Of a DNA stretch of 64,000 bases, positions 26,123 to 34,081 are shown piece after piece. The first letter of the stretch is position 1. Each line of letters starts with the position of its first letter. A program made the position numbers and the translations under genes. Origin of the DNA: Rhodospirillales bacterium (lineage in GTDB: Bacteria; Pseudomonadota; Alphaproteobacteria; Reyranellales; Reyranellaceae); contig JACPOB010000112.1 in the NCBI GenBank assembly GCA_016185145.1, positions 1 to 64,000 on the forward strand. Direction: 5' to 3'. Under the pieces are notes generated by a model. That model saw only the letters and a list, made by a program, of their open reading frames with translations, made no database searches and was not told where the DNA came from.

Positions 26123-27343
26123 ATGGTTGGTCCGATCGAACGCATCGTGATCGTCGGCGCCGGCCAGGCCGGTGGCTGGTGTGCACGGGCGTTGCGCGAC
26201 GAGGGCTATGCCGAAAGCATCATCCTTGTCGGCGACGAGGCGCATCCGCCGTACGAACGCCCGCCGCTGTCCAAGGACGTGCTGCTGGGCCGCGCCGCGG
26301 CGGCATCCACCTATCTCTTCCGCGGCGATGCCTGGAAGCAGCTCGCCGTCGATTTCCGCCGCGGCCGAGGCGCGATCCGGATCGACCGGCAAGGCCACAC
26401 CGTCGAGCTGTCGGACGGAGAAGTGATCGCTTTCGACCGGCTCGTGCTTGCCACCGGTGGACGGCCTGCGCCGCTGCCCGTGCCGGGGGGCGACAAGGCG
26501 CTGCTGCTGCGGTCGATCGCCGATGCCGACCTGTTACGCTCGCGCATGGGAGAAGCCCATCGTATGGCCGTTGTCGGCGGGGGCTGGATCGGCCTCGAAG
26601 TGGCCGCCGCCGCCCGTTCCATGGGCCTGCAGGTGGCCGTCCTAGAGGCAACCGACCGCTTGTGCGGCCGCGCCGCGCCATCGGTCTTGTCCGACTATCT
26701 CGAGCAACTGCATCGCCAGCACCGTGTCGAGGTGCGGCTGGGGGTTCGGGTCGCGGCGGTGGATGAAAAGTGCGTACGGTTGGCTGGCGGCGAACAGATC
26801 GACGCGGATCTGGTCGTGGCCGGCATCGGCTTGGTCGCCAACGACCACCTGGCAGCCGCGGCCGGGCTGGAGGTGGAGCGCGGTATCGTCACAGATCCGT
26901 GCGGGCGTACCGCCGACCCTGCGATATTCGCCTGCGGCGACGTTTCGGTCTTCGAGCACCCCACGCTGCGCCGTCGTGTCCGACTCGAATCTTGGGCCAA
27001 CGCCCAGAACCAAGCGATCGCCTGTGCGCGAGCGCTTCTCGGCCGGCAGGCCGAGAACAACGAGGCGCCGTGGTTCTGGTCCGACCAGCACGGGGTGAAC
27101 ATCCAACTAGTCGGCTTGCCCGGGGCCGATGGCGAGATCGTGGTTCGGGGCACACCGGCGGCGGGCAAGGGCAGCTGGCACGCCATGGTCGGCGACCAAC
27201 TCGTCGGCACGATAGCCGTTAACGCAGGTCGCGACATCAAGGTGGCCAAGCGCCTAATCGAAAAGCAGCTCGCCGTCGAACGCACCGCCATCGCCGATAC
27301 AAAGATCGACCTTCGCCGCCTCTTGCCGGCCATGTCATCTTAA
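26123..27343 (+). CDS. Ferredoxin reductase of the ring-hydroxylating dioxygenases (BphA4-like)
   Basis: FAD-dependent NADH:ferredoxin oxidoreductase, 406 residues. FAD site GAGQAGGWCARALR at the N-terminus, PPYERPPLSKDVLLG typical of the BphA4/rubredoxin-reductase group, NADH site VVGGGWIGLEVAAAAR, the FAD-contact ACGDVSVFEHP and the C-terminal domain with WFWSDQHGVNIQLVG. It should reduce the Rieske ferredoxin encoded at 11.4 kb, which is 15 kb away; no other partner is present. It is the last gene of the second operon and of the island before the tRNA gene. Confidence 0.93.
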   Translation: MVGPIERIVIVGAGQAGGWCARALRDEGYAESIILVGDEAHPPYERPPLSKDVLLGRAAAASTYLFRGDAWKQLAVDFRRGRGAIRIDRQGHTVELSDGEVIAFDRLVLATGGRPAPLPVPGGDKALLLRSIADADLLRSRMGEAHRMAVVGGGWIGLEVAAAARSMGLQVAVLEATDRLCGRAAPSVLSDYLEQLHRQHRVEVRLGVRVAAVDEKCVRLAGGEQIDADLVVAGIGLVANDHLAAAAGLEVERGIVTDPCGRTADPAIFACGDVSVFEHPTLRRRVRLESWANAQNQAIACARALLGRQAENNEAPWFWSDQHGVNIQLVGLPGADGEIVVRGTPAAGKGSWHAMVGDQLVGTIAVNAGRDIKVAKRLIEKQLAVERTAIADTKIDLRRLLPAMSS

Positions 27344-27669
27344 GGGCACGTGGGTGCGGCCTAGCGCAATGTCGAAGTCGCGGCCACCCTGCGTTCCACG
27401 GACCTTCCTATTCTCCGCCGGCGTGATCTTCATCTTGCCGTACACCGGACTCATTTGCTTGTTCGCACAACGTGAAGCCCGTCCGTCAACCGCATTGTCC
27501 GACACGACTTCATCAGCGTCCGAATCGCCCAGCAATCTACGATGTAGAGCACTTCACGAGGCCGCGCTACGCCACGCGTCCGACTGCTTCCGCAGTGCTT
27601 CCGCGGCTAATCCAAGCGCCACAAGAACCAAGTGACGTCTCGCCAAGTACTTAACAACATGCGATAAAT
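27344..27669. other. Non-coding gap between the island and tRNA-Arg
   Basis: No gene with recognisable features. Short frames are present on both strands but have no ribosome site, family motif or homolog that I know. No integrase remnant is visible. Lower GC patches (ATTTGCTTGTTCGCACAAC region, ACAACATGCGATAAATTG near the end) differ from the flanking genes. It may contain the attachment-site side of the island. Confidence 0.5.
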
Positions 27670-27746
<77 letters not shown>

Positions 27747-27864
27747 GGCGCGCGGAACATACCGGAGGGGGCCCGGCGGCGCAATGCGCGGTCGCTCGCT
27801 GCCGTGGACCCGCAACCGGCTGTTCCCTAAAGTTTGGCATGCCCACGCTGGACCTCGTCGATCG

Positions 27865-28947
27865 ATGAAAGCGCGCTCGCGGCTCCGGCCTGCCCTTTAT
27901 TCCGCAGTCGCCGTGCTGCTCGCGCTCGTGGTCCTCGAGGGCGCCGCGTCGTGGATGATGCTGGTCTATTACCGCGCCTCCGACCGGCAGAAGTTCGAGA
28001 CCGACGACCCCAGCTACCTGTCCATCGTCAACCTGGCGCGGCGGGTCAGCCGGCTGGTGGGCTTGAGCGACGCGGGGATGGTGCTGGAGGAGAGCTCGCC
28101 GTCGCCCTTCTTCCGCGCCGATGCGCTCCTCGGCTACAGCGCCGCGCCCGGTGTCTACACTCATTCCTATGTCCGGTGGAACGGCTCTGCAGGAGGGTGG
28201 GAGTACTACCGCAACAAGGTGACCATCAATGCCGACGGCACGCGCTGGGTCGGTGCGCCACGACCGGGCAAGCCCACCATCTACATCTTCGGCGACAGCT
28301 GGGTGTTTGGAAACGGCGTGCCCGACGAGCTCACCTTCGCCGCCCGCCTCTACGAGGCGCTGCCCGGCTGGAATGTGCGCCTGCTGGCGCTGGGTGGCTA
28401 TTCGCTGACGCAGGCCTGGCTCACCTTCGAGCGCCTGAGAGGGATCGGCCCCGACGATATCGTCATCCTGGGCTACGCCGATTACTTCGACGTGCGCCAC
28501 GTCGAGGCGCCCTCGCGCCTGCTCGAGATCGAGCGCTGGCTGGACCGCACCAACCAGCCGATCCCGCCGTTCCAACTGCCCAAGGCGACGTTGGCCTCCA
28601 GCGGCGGCGTGATCACCAGCTATATCGACCAGCGCTGCGCCGTGCTCGGCGACTACTGCCGCCGTCCCGATCCCTCGCCGCAGGAAATGACCGATGTCAC
28701 GGCAGCCCTGGTCGACCAGATCGCCGCCCGGTCGCCGGCCAAGGTCTACCTGCTGCACTTTGCCGGCTCGCCCGACAATCCGGTGCGCCGCAAGGTCAGC
28801 CCGAAGGTTCAGGTCGTCGGCGCCGTGCCCAGCGAATTCGATTCCGTCGTCCAGGACGACATCCTCGGTTTCGATGGCCATCCCGGCCCTTTCTGGCACT
28901 ACGCCATCGGCCGCAAGCTTTTGGGCGCCATTGCCTGGCAGCCCTGA
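27865..28947 (+). CDS. SGNH/GDSL-like hydrolase with N-terminal membrane segment
   Basis: A 360-residue protein starting MKARSRLRPALYSAVAVLL, a signal anchor. It then shows SGNH-type blocks: IFGDSWVFGNGV (block I Ser in GDS), a Gly-containing LLALGGYSLTQAW, and a late DGHPGPFWH, giving the Asp-x-x-His pair. A classic block III GxND is not obvious (LGYADYFD). Enzymes of this kind deacylate polysaccharides or lipids outside the cytoplasmic membrane. It stands alone after the tRNA and the substrate is unknown. The start chosen is ATG 27865; the frame is open to 27784. Confidence 0.65.
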   Translation: MKARSRLRPALYSAVAVLLALVVLEGAASWMMLVYYRASDRQKFETDDPSYLSIVNLARRVSRLVGLSDAGMVLEESSPSPFFRADALLGYSAAPGVYTHSYVRWNGSAGGWEYYRNKVTINADGTRWVGAPRPGKPTIYIFGDSWVFGNGVPDELTFAARLYEALPGWNVRLLALGGYSLTQAWLTFERLRGIGPDDIVILGYADYFDVRHVEAPSRLLEIERWLDRTNQPIPPFQLPKATLASSGGVITSYIDQRCAVLGDYCRRPDPSPQEMTDVTAALVDQIAARSPAKVYLLHFAGSPDNPVRRKVSPKVQVVGAVPSEFDSVVQDDILGFDGHPGPFWHYAIGRKLLGAIAWQP

Positions 28948-29014
28948 TCGTCTTGTCGGCACAAAGTAATTGGGCGAAAGTTCGCGGCAACACGATCCAT
29001 CGGGGGCAACGTTC

Positions 29015-30019
29015 ATGACCATCAACCGTCGCCGCTTCGCCGGCGCTTCCGGCGCCGGCGCCCTCTTCGCCGCGCTCGGCCTGCCGGGGCGTAGCGAGGC
29101 GCAGACCGCCCAACCGCTCGACAGCGTCAAGATCGTCACCGGCTTCCCTCCAGGCGGAACGTCCGACACGCTCTGCCGGCGCGTCGCCGAGAACCTGCGC
29201 GGCAGCGCCTACACCAAGAGTGCGCTGGTCGAGAACAAGCCGGGCGCCGGCGGCCAGATCGCCGTGCAGTCCATGAAGGGGGCGCCGACCGACGGCAGCG
29301 TCATCCTGCAGACGCCTGCCTCGATGCTGATGATCTATCCGCACATCTACAAGAGCCTGGCCTACAACGCCTTCACCGACGTCACCGCCATCTCGCTCGC
29401 CTGCACCTTCGATTTCGGCTTCTGCGTCGGACCCGCCGTGCCCGACGCCGTGAAGGACATCCCGGGTTTCCTCGCCTGGTGCAAGGCCAATCCTGAGAAG
29501 GCCAACTACGGCTCGCCGGGCGCCGGCGCCGTGCCGCACTTCATCGGCGTGCTGCTCGGCAAGGCAGGCGGCGTCGAGTTGAAGCATGTCGCCTATCGCG
29601 GCTCGGCGCCTGCCGTGCAGGACATGGTGGCGGGCCAGCTCCAGGCCGTCTCCGCACCGATCGGCGAATTCATCCAGCAGGTCAACGCCGGCAAGGCACG
29701 CTTCCTCGGCGTGTCGGGCGCCCAGCGCAGCCGCTTCGCGCCCAACGTGCCGACCTTCGCCGAGCAAGGTTACAAGGACCTGGTGTTCTCCGAGTGGTTC
29801 GGCTTCTTCGCGCCGGGCGGCACACCGGCGCCGGTCGTGCAGCACGCGAACACCGCGCTGCGCACCGCGCTGGCCCAGAAGGACGTGATCGACGGCCTGG
29901 CCGTCATGGGCCTGGAGGCGACCTCGTCGACGCCCGACCAGCTCGCCGTCCTGCTGAAGCAGAGCTACGACCGCTGGGGCCCGATCGTGAAGGAGATCGG
30001 CTTCACGGCCGACTCCTAG
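29015..30019 (+). CDS. Bug/TctC-family periplasmic binding protein with Tat-like signal
   Basis: Tripartite tricarboxylate transporter-type solute receptor, 334 residues. The start MTINRRRFAGASGAGALFAA has a twin-arginine motif. The mature part shows VKIVTGFPPGGTSDTLCRRV, NKPGAGGQIAVQ, YGSPGAGAVPHFIG, VAYRGSAPAVQDMVAGQ and the C-terminal GFFAPGGTPAPVVQ, all complete. No TctA/TctB genes are adjacent, so it is an orphan receptor as is common in organisms with many Bug proteins. The ligand, probably a carboxylate, is unknown. Confidence 0.9.
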   Translation: MTINRRRFAGASGAGALFAALGLPGRSEAQTAQPLDSVKIVTGFPPGGTSDTLCRRVAENLRGSAYTKSALVENKPGAGGQIAVQSMKGAPTDGSVILQTPASMLMIYPHIYKSLAYNAFTDVTAISLACTFDFGFCVGPAVPDAVKDIPGFLAWCKANPEKANYGSPGAGAVPHFIGVLLGKAGGVELKHVAYRGSAPAVQDMVAGQLQAVSAPIGEFIQQVNAGKARFLGVSGAQRSRFAPNVPTFAEQGYKDLVFSEWFGFFAPGGTPAPVVQHANTALRTALAQKDVIDGLAVMGLEATSSTPDQLAVLLKQSYDRWGPIVKEIGFTADS

Positions 30020-30029
30020 ACCGTAGGGT

Positions 30030-30776
30030 TCATGGCGTTCGCGGATGAAACTGCGAGCCGCCGTAGGACTGGTCGGTGGGCACGATCTCCATGTAGCTCA
30101 CGTCCATGCGCTGCGGCGCGCCCAGCACGAACATGACGGCCTCGGCGATGTCGTCGGGCTGCAGGCAATCGAAGGCGTCGTAGAAGCGGCGGCGGCCCTC
30201 CGTGGGGTCCTCCGCCAGGGCGAGATGGGCGCCGGTTTCGACGCGGCCCGGCGAGATCTCGCTCACCCGCACGCCCGTGCCGTGCAGGTCGAGCCGGAGC
30301 GTCTGACCGAGGCTGCGGATCGCCGCCTTGGTCATGGCATAGACCGGCATGCCGGGGATCGGCGAGACCGCCGCGATCGAACCCAGGTTGACGATATGGC
30401 CGCGTCCGCGCGCCTTCATGCCGGGCACCGTCGCGGCGAGGCAGTTCAGCGTGCCCTTGATGTTGACGGCCGTGAGCTGATCGATGGCGTCGGGCGCGGC
30501 CTCCCACGAGACGCCGCCGCGCACCAAAGCCGACGCGTTGTTGACCAGGATGTCGGCATCGAGGCCGCTCAAGGCGCTCAGCACGGCATCGCGATGGCTG
30601 ATGTCGAGCGCCAGCGGCCGGCAGCCGGTTTCGCGCGCCAGCTCGCTGAGGTCGTCGGCCGAGCGGGCGACGGCCCAGACATCCAACCCGCCGATGCGCA
30701 GCTGACGGACAATCGCCGCGCCAATGCCGCGGCTGGCGCCGGTGACGATGGCGGTGCGGTAGCGGTCGAGCGACAT
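30030..30776 (-). CDS. SDR-family oxidoreductase
   Basis: Classical short-chain dehydrogenase of 248 residues with TGASRGIG, VNNASALV, active-site LGSIAAVSPIPGMPVYAMTK and a PGRVET motif, as in clavaldehyde-dehydrogenase-like proteins acting on small alcohols or 3-hydroxy acids. It lacks a typical C-terminal substrate lid, so specificity cannot be read. It converges with the preceding receptor gene, with only ten bases between the stop codons, and is divergent from the RidA gene. Confidence 0.88.
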   Translation of the reverse strand: MSLDRYRTAIVTGASRGIGAAIVRQLRIGGLDVWAVARSADDLSELARETGCRPLALDISHRDAVLSALSGLDADILVNNASALVRGGVSWEAAPDAIDQLTAVNIKGTLNCLAATVPGMKARGRGHIVNLGSIAAVSPIPGMPVYAMTKAAIRSLGQTLRLDLHGTGVRVSEISPGRVETGAHLALAEDPTEGRRRFYDAFDCLQPDDIAEAVMFVLGAPQRMDVSYMEIVPTDQSYGGSQFHPRTP

Positions 30777-30840
30777 GGGTCTCCTTTACGCAATGCCGAA
30801 TGGACGACTAGATTGCGCGCCCACAGTAGGGGAGCAATCC

Positions 30841-31221
30841 ATGGCGAAGAAACTCTTTCCCGACGGAACCGAAGTCGTTCCCTTCTACGTCCGTGCGATC
30901 CGCAGCGGCCCGCTGGTCTTCGTGTCGGGCACGACCTCGCTCGATTCGAAGGGCCGGGTGCAGGGCAAGGACGCTGCCGAGCAGACCACGATCACCATGC
31001 GGAAGATCGAGGCGGCGCTGAAGAAGGCGGGCTGCAAGCTCTCCGACCTGACCCAGATGACGATCTTCGTCACCGACATCCGCGACATGGGTTCGGTGTC
31101 GAAGGCGCTGGGCAAGGCGCTCAAGGGATCGGTCGTGACCTCGACCCTGGTGGCGGTAAGCGCGCTCGCCGTGCCCGGCCTGGTGGTCGAGATCGAAAGC
31201 ATGGGCGTGGTCGAGAGCTGA
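30841..31221 (+). CDS. RidA family protein (YjgF/YER057c/UK114)
   Basis: A 126-residue member of the RidA family, trimeric enzymes that remove reactive enamine/imine intermediates or related small amides. It shows GPLVFVSGTTSLDSKGRV, a conserved IEAALKKAGCKLSDLTQMTIFVTDI and a C-terminal ALAVPGLVVEIESMGV. The Arg that binds the carboxylate in active RidA (usually R105 in the VA-L-R stretch) is not apparent, since the stretch here reads TLVAVSALAVPG. It may therefore belong to one of the non-deaminase subgroups. Confidence 0.88.
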   Translation: MAKKLFPDGTEVVPFYVRAIRSGPLVFVSGTTSLDSKGRVQGKDAAEQTTITMRKIEAALKKAGCKLSDLTQMTIFVTDIRDMGSVSKALGKALKGSVVTSTLVAVSALAVPGLVVEIESMGVVES

Positions 31222-31224
31222 GCG

Positions 31225-31671
31225 ATGAACGATCGTTCGAGGCGCCGGTTGTTGTCTGGCGCCGGTGCATTCCTCGCTGTTGGTGCGTTGCCGGCGTTCG
31301 CCCAGCACCCTGTAAAGAGCGGCACGGTGAGCATCGAGCAGCTCCAGGTCGCCTTCATCGGCAGCGGCGGAGCGGGTGAGGGCACACTGCATTTTCGCGG
31401 GAAGAGCTATCGCTTTTCCGTCGGCGGCCTGGGCGTGGGTGGTTTCGGCATCTCGAAGATGGAAGCGACCGGCGACGTCTACGATCTCCACGAGCTCAGC
31501 CGGTTTCCCGGCGCCTATGGAGCGGCGCGCTATGGCGCGGCGTTGGGCGACAAGGGAGGCGGCGAGCTCTGGCTCCAAAACCCCCACGGCGTCATGATGA
31601 GCCTCAAAGCCAAGCGCCAGGGCCTCGCCGTGTCGCTCGGCGCAGACGCCATGATCGTGGAGTTCAAGTGA
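31225..31671 (+). CDS. Conserved hypothetical exported protein
   Basis: I do not recognise a named family with certainty. The 148-residue protein starts MNDRSRRRLLSGAGAFLAVG, a twin-arginine-like signal ending near AFAQ. The mature part is Gly-rich with beta character: VAFIGSGGAGEGTLHFRGK, FSVGGLGVGGFGISKMEATG and FPGAYGAARYG, and ends LGADAMIVEFK. The pattern of alternating hydrophobic strands and glycine turns suggests a small periplasmic beta-barrel or sheet domain. It starts three bases after the RidA gene stop and is probably co-transcribed. Confidence 0.6.
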   Translation: MNDRSRRRLLSGAGAFLAVGALPAFAQHPVKSGTVSIEQLQVAFIGSGGAGEGTLHFRGKSYRFSVGGLGVGGFGISKMEATGDVYDLHELSRFPGAYGAARYGAALGDKGGGELWLQNPHGVMMSLKAKRQGLAVSLGADAMIVEFK

Positions 31672-31947
31672 TCAATACTGTGCCGGCGGGTAGGAGATGC
31701 GATTGCGATTGAGCAGGTCCTCGAGCGCCTTGATGCCCTGGGCGTAGCGGCCCTTCTGGCAATCGATACCGGCGCCCAACCGGATCATGTCGGGGCCTCC
31801 CGACCCCTCGCTGCGGCGCGTGCCGTACTTGTCGAAGATGGCGCCGAGCTCGGCGCAGCGTGCCGCGAGTTGTTCGTTGGTCGGCTGCGCCCTGGCGGTG
31901 GAAGCTGCCATCAGCAGGATAAAAGAAAGGGCGCAGGCCGATCGCAT
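31672..31947 (-). CDS. Small exported hypothetical protein
   Basis: A 91-residue protein starting MRSACALSFILLMAASTARA, a clear signal peptide. The short mature part (QPTNEQLAARCAELGAIFDK to the C-terminal SYPPAQY) contains two Cys (RCAEL and IDCQKGRY) that could form a disulfide in the periplasm, and resembles small uncharacterised alphaproteobacterial periplasmic proteins. An alternative ATG at 31959 adds four residues. It converges with the preceding gene, with abutting ends. Confidence 0.6.
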   Translation of the reverse strand: MRSACALSFILLMAASTARAQPTNEQLAARCAELGAIFDKYGTRRSEGSGGPDMIRLGAGIDCQKGRYAQGIKALEDLLNRNRISYPPAQY

Positions 31948-32048
31948 CGAGTTCTCCAAAGGGTCGCCGGCAACGACCCTATACGAGCGCCCGGGTGCGA
32001 GGTACTGTCATGTGTCCGGTTCGCCACCGGCAACCAGGGGGAGAAGAC

Positions 32049-32360
32049 ATGGTCTTGTGCGCGACGGCTCGGTGGATTCTCGTCCTTGGCGTGGCGGCTT
32101 TTGCCGCTGCCTGTACGGATCCCAGCAAGGTGCCGGGTCCCGATCGCAGCTCCGACACCAACGCCACGATGATCACCTGGACCGACGGCAAGCCGGCGAT
32201 CCAGATCACCTGCGGCATGCCGGGCGGTTGCCAGAACCGGGCCCTTGCCATGTGCAAGGGCAACTACACGACGCTCAACATGGACAACATGCTGACCCGC
32301 GGCGACGCCAGCGTCGTGCGCGGGACGGGCACGGTCGTGGTCCGTTGCGCCGGCGTCTAG
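32049..32360 (+). CDS. Small hypothetical lipoprotein
   Basis: A 103-residue protein from ATG 32049, preceded by GGGGGAG at a good distance. The N-terminus MVLCATARWILVLGVAAFAA followed by AC gives a lipobox (AFAAAC) for lipid attachment. The mature part has four further Cys (ITCGMPGGCQ, AMCKGNY, VVVRCAGV) and a TWTDGKPA start, fitting a small disulfide-bonded periplasmic domain. Function unknown. Its stop overlaps the stop of the convergent lipase-like gene by four bases. Confidence 0.6.
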   Translation: MVLCATARWILVLGVAAFAAACTDPSKVPGPDRSSDTNATMITWTDGKPAIQITCGMPGGCQNRALAMCKGNYTTLNMDNMLTRGDASVVRGTGTVVVRCAGV

Positions 32361-33433
32361 CGGCGCTTTGAACCCCACAGCGCCGCCAGTTCGGGCTGCG
32401 AGCGCTCTGCCTCTGCGCCCGAAGGCAGCGCCGCATCGTGGTCGGCAATCCACACCGCTACGTCAGCCGCCACCGTCTTCCCCTCCTTATCGCGCAGGAG
32501 CAGGTGGTAGCCCTCCTTGTAGAAGGCGAGCTTCGAATCAGGTCGGCGAGGCATGACTTCGATGGCCGCCTTCACCGGCTGCTGCGGAATGATGCGATCG
32601 CCGAGGCCATGCAACATCAGGTAGGGCACGTGCACGCGCGCCGCCGAGTCGCGTGCGGCATCCATCAGGTCGACCAGCCCGTAACCCATGTCGAGCCGTG
32701 CCTGGCGCATGATTTGCGGATCGTTGCGCAGTTTCTCCAAGGTCTTGGGATTGTCGGTCGGCTTGTAGTCGATCGAGGTCGGGCCGGAGGGGAACCACGG
32801 GATGGTATGCGCGAAGAACCACAGGCCGGCAGTTGCTACAGGCCCGAACGTGTCGCGCGAGCGCAGTGCCGTGGCGAGCAGGATCAGCCCGTCGATTTGC
32901 GCCCCTTGGTCCTCTGCGACCAGCGCCACCGCGCCCCCCATGCTCTCGCCGGCGAGGTAGATCGGCACGCCGGGATACTGGCCGCGCAGCAGCAAGATCA
33001 TCGCCTTGGCGTCGTCGACCAGGGCCTCGGTGCCGGGCCAGCGGCCGCGCGTCGGGCTGCCGCCGAAGCCGCGCTGGTCGTAGGAATAGGTCGTGATGCC
33101 ATCCTTGGCCCAGATCTGGGCGGGCTCGTCCCACGCCTTGCGATAGTCGCCGAAGCCGTGCAGGCCCAGAATCACCGCCTTCGGCTTGCCCCCCTCTGAC
33201 TTGTCGGCAGCGGCCGGCCAGACAGCGACCGGCAGCGACGTGCCGTCCGCTGCGACATAACGGTCGGACGCGAGCGTCGGGGCATGGGCCGAGCCGTTTC
33301 CTGCCGATCCGTTGCCCGAAATTGTGGGCCGAACCGTGGGGGCGCAGGCGGAAAGCATGACCAGGGCCGTCATGGCCGCTATCATCGCCAGCCGCGAAAG
33401 GAGTGAGATTGTGACCGAGCCGTTTGAAGTCAT
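32357..33433 (-). CDS. Lipoprotein alpha/beta hydrolase (monoacylglycerol lipase/lysophospholipase type)
   Basis: Serine hydrolase of the Hydrolase_4 (PldB/YtpA) group. The N-terminal hydrophobic stretch ends with the lipobox VMLSAC, so the protein is likely membrane-tethered. Catalytic parts: HGFGDYRKAW, YDQRGFGGSP, nucleophile elbow GESMGGAVAL, Asp in HGLGDRIIP and His in KEGYHLLLRD. It should act on monoglycerides or lysolipids. The ATG at 33433 overlaps the start of the divergent zinc-protein gene by 23 bases; a later start (33385, MIAAMTALVM) would avoid that but leave a signal without a basic end. Confidence 0.82.
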   Translation of the reverse strand: MTSNGSVTISLLSRLAMIAAMTALVMLSACAPTVRPTISGNGSAGNGSAHAPTLASDRYVAADGTSLPVAVWPAAADKSEGGKPKAVILGLHGFGDYRKAWDEPAQIWAKDGITTYSYDQRGFGGSPTRGRWPGTEALVDDAKAMILLLRGQYPGVPIYLAGESMGGAVALVAEDQGAQIDGLILLATALRSRDTFGPVATAGLWFFAHTIPWFPSGPTSIDYKPTDNPKTLEKLRNDPQIMRQARLDMGYGLVDLMDAARDSAARVHVPYLMLHGLGDRIIPQQPVKAAIEVMPRRPDSKLAFYKEGYHLLLRDKEGKTVAADVAVWIADHDAALPSGAEAERSQPELAALWGSKRR

Positions 33434-33596
33434 CACTGTCGATACTGACCGCGTCGCCTGCGATGGCGGCGGCGGTGCCTTGGGCCATCCTAAAGTCTAC
33501 CTCAACCTGGGCGAAGAGGGGCGGGTGGAGTGCCCCTATTGCAGCAGGCTCTATGTGCTGGCCGAGGGCGCCAAGTCCGGCGCCCACGCCCATTGA
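33411..33596 (+). CDS. Zinc-finger (CHCC) protein, NDUFS6-like
   Basis: A 61-residue protein from GTG 33411, eight bases after AAGGAG. It shows the zf-CHCC pattern: C in VACDGGGGALGHPKVYL with its His, then CPYCSRLY. This matches the small subunit (mitochondrial NDUFS6) that assists complex I in Alphaproteobacteria. The divergent lipoprotein hydrolase start overlaps this start, so one of the two 5' ends may be annotated too long. It is followed by a MaoC-type gene in the same direction. Confidence 0.85.
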   Translation: MTEPFEVITVDTDRVACDGGGGALGHPKVYLNLGEEGRVECPYCSRLYVLAEGAKSGAHAH

Positions 33597-33607
33597 CGGA
33601 CGCGACC

Positions 33608-34066
33608 ATGAAACAGCTCGGCGAAGGCTGGAACTGGCGCGAGCTCAAGATCGGCGACCGCTTCATCACCTATGGTCGGACCTTATTCGAGGCTGATCTG
33701 CTGAATTTCGTCACTCTTTGCGGCTTTTCCGAGGAATTGTTCACCAACAAGGAGTACGTGAAGGACCACGCGCCGATGCGCGGCGGCCACCCGGTGCCGG
33801 GCGCCCTGGTCTATTCCATGGCCGAAGGCCTGGTGATCCCGACGACGCTTCAGGGCACGGGGCTCGCCTTCCTGTCGATGGGCTTCGACATCAAGGGGCC
33901 AACCTATGTCGGCGACACGATCCATGTCGAGATCGAGCTCACCGAGATCCGCCCGACCTCCAAGGATCCGATGCGGGCGTTGGTGCGCACCACGAACATC
34001 GTGAAGAAACAGACGGGCGAAACGGCCCTGATCTACACGCCATTGCGCATGATGCAGGGGCGCTAA
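33608..34066 (+). CDS. MaoC-like (hotdog) dehydratase domain protein
   Basis: Single hotdog-fold protein of 152 residues, with GWNWRELKIGDRFITYGRTL, the MaoC-type DLLNFVTLCGFSEELFTNKEY and the following HPVPGALVYSMAEGL, where the usual R-hydratase D-x(4)-H arrangement is not complete. It is similar to proteins of mesaconyl/enoyl-CoA hydratase type that act on CoA thioesters. It is encoded before a crotonase gene and shares its direction, suggesting a short fatty-acid or CoA-ester pathway. Confidence 0.8.
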   Translation: MKQLGEGWNWRELKIGDRFITYGRTLFEADLLNFVTLCGFSEELFTNKEYVKDHAPMRGGHPVPGALVYSMAEGLVIPTTLQGTGLAFLSMGFDIKGPTYVGDTIHVEIELTEIRPTSKDPMRALVRTTNIVKKQTGETALIYTPLRMMQGR

Positions 34067-34081
34067 CAGTAGGAGGCGCGC

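Noticed and set aside
27335..27535. Minus-strand frame of 66 codons next to the tRNA gene (KMKITPAENRKVRGTQGG)
   Set aside because: No ribosome site, no family match that I know, and it overlaps the end of the reductase gene; probably chance.
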